Shown here piece by piece: positions 5,749 to 6,879 of a DNA stretch of 6,879 nucleotides (the stretch's first letter is position 1; each line of letters starts with the position of its first letter). The notes below the pieces were generated by a model. That model had not been told where the DNA came from. It did not search any database and saw nothing but the letters and a program-made list of their open reading frames with translations. Source of the stretch: Candidatus Pelagibacter sp. GTDB taxonomy: Bacteria; Pseudomonadota; Alphaproteobacteria; Pelagibacterales; Pelagibacteraceae. The translations under genes and the position numbers were made by a program. The stretch spans positions 1-6,879 of the forward strand of contig JABMNQ010000141.1 in assembly GCA_013204495.1 (NCBI GenBank). Direction: 5' to 3'.

Positions 5749-6516
5749 ATGAAATTAGGCTTTATAGGCACAGGCAAAATAGCTTCTTCAGTAATTACAG
5801 GTATCTGTAACTCCAAAATATCATTTACTAAAATTTTGATATCACCACGCAATAAAAAAATTGCGCAAGATCTTAAAAAAAAATTTAAAAAAGTAGAAAT
5901 TGCCAAAGATAATCAAGAAATAGTAGATAATTGTAATTGGGTTTTTCTATCAATTACACCAACTGTAGGAGAAAAAATTATTAAAGAACTTAAATTTAAA
6001 CCTAACCAAATAATTATTAGCTTTATATCTACAATTACACTAGCAGAATTAAAAAAAGCAATTAAAGTTAAAGCAAAGATAATAAGAGCGATACCTTTAC
6101 CTCCAATCTCATTAAAAAAGGGACCAGTACCTATTTGCCCACCAAATAAAAAAGTAAAAGATTTCTTTAATAAAATTGGAACAACTGTTGAAATTAAGAA
6201 TGAAAAATCATCAATAAATTTTTGGGCGACATCTGGAATGATGGCACCATTTTATGAATTATTAAGAGTGATGACTGACTGGTTAGTAAAAAGAGGAATT
6301 AAAAGAAACAACGCACAAAAATATATTACATCTTTATTTTTAGCTTTATCAGAAGATGCAGTTGCAAATTCAAAAAAAGATTTAAAATATTTGGTAAAAG
6401 AATCTCAAACACCTAAAGGTTTAAATGAGCAAGGAGTTAGAGACCTAACTAAATCGGGCTTCTATAAAAAAATAGAGAAAACACTTAACGGCATTCATAA
6501 AAGATTAAATAAGTAA
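5749..6516 (+). CDS. Divergent pyrroline-5-carboxylate reductase (ProC) family oxidoreductase
   Basis: This is an NAD(P)-binding protein with the two-domain ProC layout and normal family length (255 residues). The N-terminal Rossmann fold opens with G-F-I-G-T-G-K-I-A (4-12). A V-F-L-S-I-T-P stretch (65-71) and the I-R-A-I-P-L-P-P segment (112-119) follow. The helical dimerisation domain holds S-G-M-M-A-P-F-Y (162-169). Key signatures differ from true ProC: the M-P-N-T-P block is I-P-L-P-P, and the S/T-P-G-G-T-T block is T-P-K-G-L-N (221-226). It may therefore reduce a different cyclic imine or act on another substrate, so I give no gene symbol. It is unusually lysine-rich (43 of 255 by my count) and more AT-rich than the dct genes. 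A TGAGG site (5740-5744), 4 bases before the ATG, fixes the start. A 37-base gap follows glaH and 6 bases precede the ABC gene, so it is probably in the same operon. Confidence 0.82.
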   Translation: MKLGFIGTGKIASSVITGICNSKISFTKILISPRNKKIAQDLKKKFKKVEIAKDNQEIVDNCNWVFLSITPTVGEKIIKELKFKPNQIIISFISTITLAELKKAIKVKAKIIRAIPLPPISLKKGPVPICPPNKKVKDFFNKIGTTVEIKNEKSSINFWATSGMMAPFYELLRVMTDWLVKRGIKRNNAQKYITSLFLALSEDAVANSKKDLKYLVKESQTPKGLNEQGVRDLTKSGFYKKIEKTLNGIHKRLNK

Positions 6517-6522
6517 TATTTT

Positions 6523-6879
6523 ATGAACGAAAATATTTTACAAATTGAAAACTTGTCTAAATATTTTGGAGGATTGGCTGCTGTATCAAATTGTTCGTTA
6601 AAAATTAAAAAAGGATCAATCACTGGTATAATAGGTCCTAATGGATCAGGTAAAACTACTTTATTCAATCTGATTGCGGGAAATTTAAAATCTTCTAGTG
6701 GGAAGGTGTTATTTAATGATGAAGATGTAACTGACGTTCCTTCATATGAGTTGTTTTCAAAAGGAATTTTAAGAACTTTCCAAATAGCACATGAATTTAC
6801 CAATCTTTCAGTACTTGAAAACCTCATGATGGTTCCAGCAAATCAATCTGGTGAAAAATTAATGACTGCTTTATTGAAA
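6523..6879 (+). CDS. livG: Branched-chain amino acid-type ABC transporter ATP-binding protein (LivG-like), N-terminal part
   Basis: This is the start of a cytoplasmic ATPase that powers a HAAT-family (LivFGHM-type) importer of amino acids or related compounds. The frame is open from the ATG at 6523 through the last base, 119 codons; full LivG proteins have about 250. Seen directly: the Walker A loop G-P-N-G-S-G-K-T-T (38-46); L-F-N-L-I-A-G (47-53); S-G-K-V-L-F-N-D-E-D-V-T; and the LivG-typical G-I-L-R-T-F-Q (81-87) with Q-loop Gln87, followed by L-S-V-L-E-N-L (95-101). The R-T-F-Q motif and the long segment between Walker A and the Q-loop separate LivG from LivF and most other ABC ATPases. 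It starts 6 bases after the ProC-like gene, without a clear ribosome-binding site. Substrate cannot be assigned; related urea or other HAAT systems use similar subunits. The rest of the transporter should lie just downstream. Confidence 0.88.
   Translation, partial: MNENILQIENLSKYFGGLAAVSNCSLKIKKGSITGIIGPNGSGKTTLFNLIAGNLKSSSGKVLFNDEDVTDVPSYELFSKGILRTFQIAHEFTNLSVLENLMMVPANQSGEKLMTALLK

Noticed and set aside
6495..6827. Minus-strand open frame of 110 codons at the right end.
   Set aside because: It is antisense to the livG start, whose Walker A and Q-loop motifs are clear on the plus strand; the minus frame resembles nothing.
1..6879. Search by eye for tRNA or rRNA genes, CRISPR arrays, insertion sequences, toxin-antitoxin pairs or defence genes.
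   Set aside because: No repeats, cloverleaf-like structures, transposase-like frames or terminal inverted repeats were seen; nearly the whole window is accounted for by metabolic and transport genes.

Overview
The window is an AT-rich (roughly one-third G+C by eye), tightly packed, single-strand gene cluster. All genes are on the + strand, spacers are very short and several genes overlap. Low G+C, lysine-rich proteins, minimal intergenic DNA and the TRAP, LysE, AzlCD and HAAT-type transporters together suggest a streamlined marine proteobacterium, most likely alphaproteobacterial and SAR11-like. This placement is inferred from composition and gene content; there is no rRNA or other marker gene here.

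Layout: (1) 2-304, the C-terminal part of a LysE/RhtB-family amino-acid exporter, cut by the window edge. (2) 305-417, a spacer with a plausible sigma70-type promoter. (3) 418-3793, a complete TRAP transporter of the C4-dicarboxylate type: dctP (periplasmic receptor), a strong hairpin terminator/attenuator, dctQ (small membrane subunit) and dctM (large membrane subunit, with an internal expansion of about 100 residues). (4) 3793-4800, azlC and azlD, a two-subunit branched-chain amino acid exporter of the AzlCD/YgaZH type. The 5' end of azlC is out of frame with the rest, as if one A were missing near 3826. (5) 4800-5711, a CsiD/GlaH-type Fe(II)/2-oxoglutarate-dependent glutarate 2-hydroxylase with all expected metal and 2-oxoglutarate ligands. 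(6) 5749-6516, a divergent, lysine-rich member of the pyrroline-5-carboxylate reductase (ProC) family. (7) 6523-6879, the first 119 codons of a LivG-type ABC ATPase, cut by the window edge.

Stop/start overlaps (dctM/azlC, azlC/azlD, azlD/glaH) tie the TRAP transporter, the exporter and the hydroxylase into one likely transcription unit. The most economical reading, which is inference, is a dicarboxylate/amino-acid utilisation operon. The TRAP system would import a C4-C5 dicarboxylate, possibly glutarate, and GlaH would convert glutarate to L-2-hydroxyglutarate, as in the lysine-cadaverine-glutarate route of E. coli. The ProC-like enzyme and the HAAT-family ABC transporter would handle related nitrogen compounds. 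The expected partner L-2-hydroxyglutarate oxidase (LhgO) is not in the window.

No mobile element, CRISPR array, tRNA, rRNA or defence system is visible.
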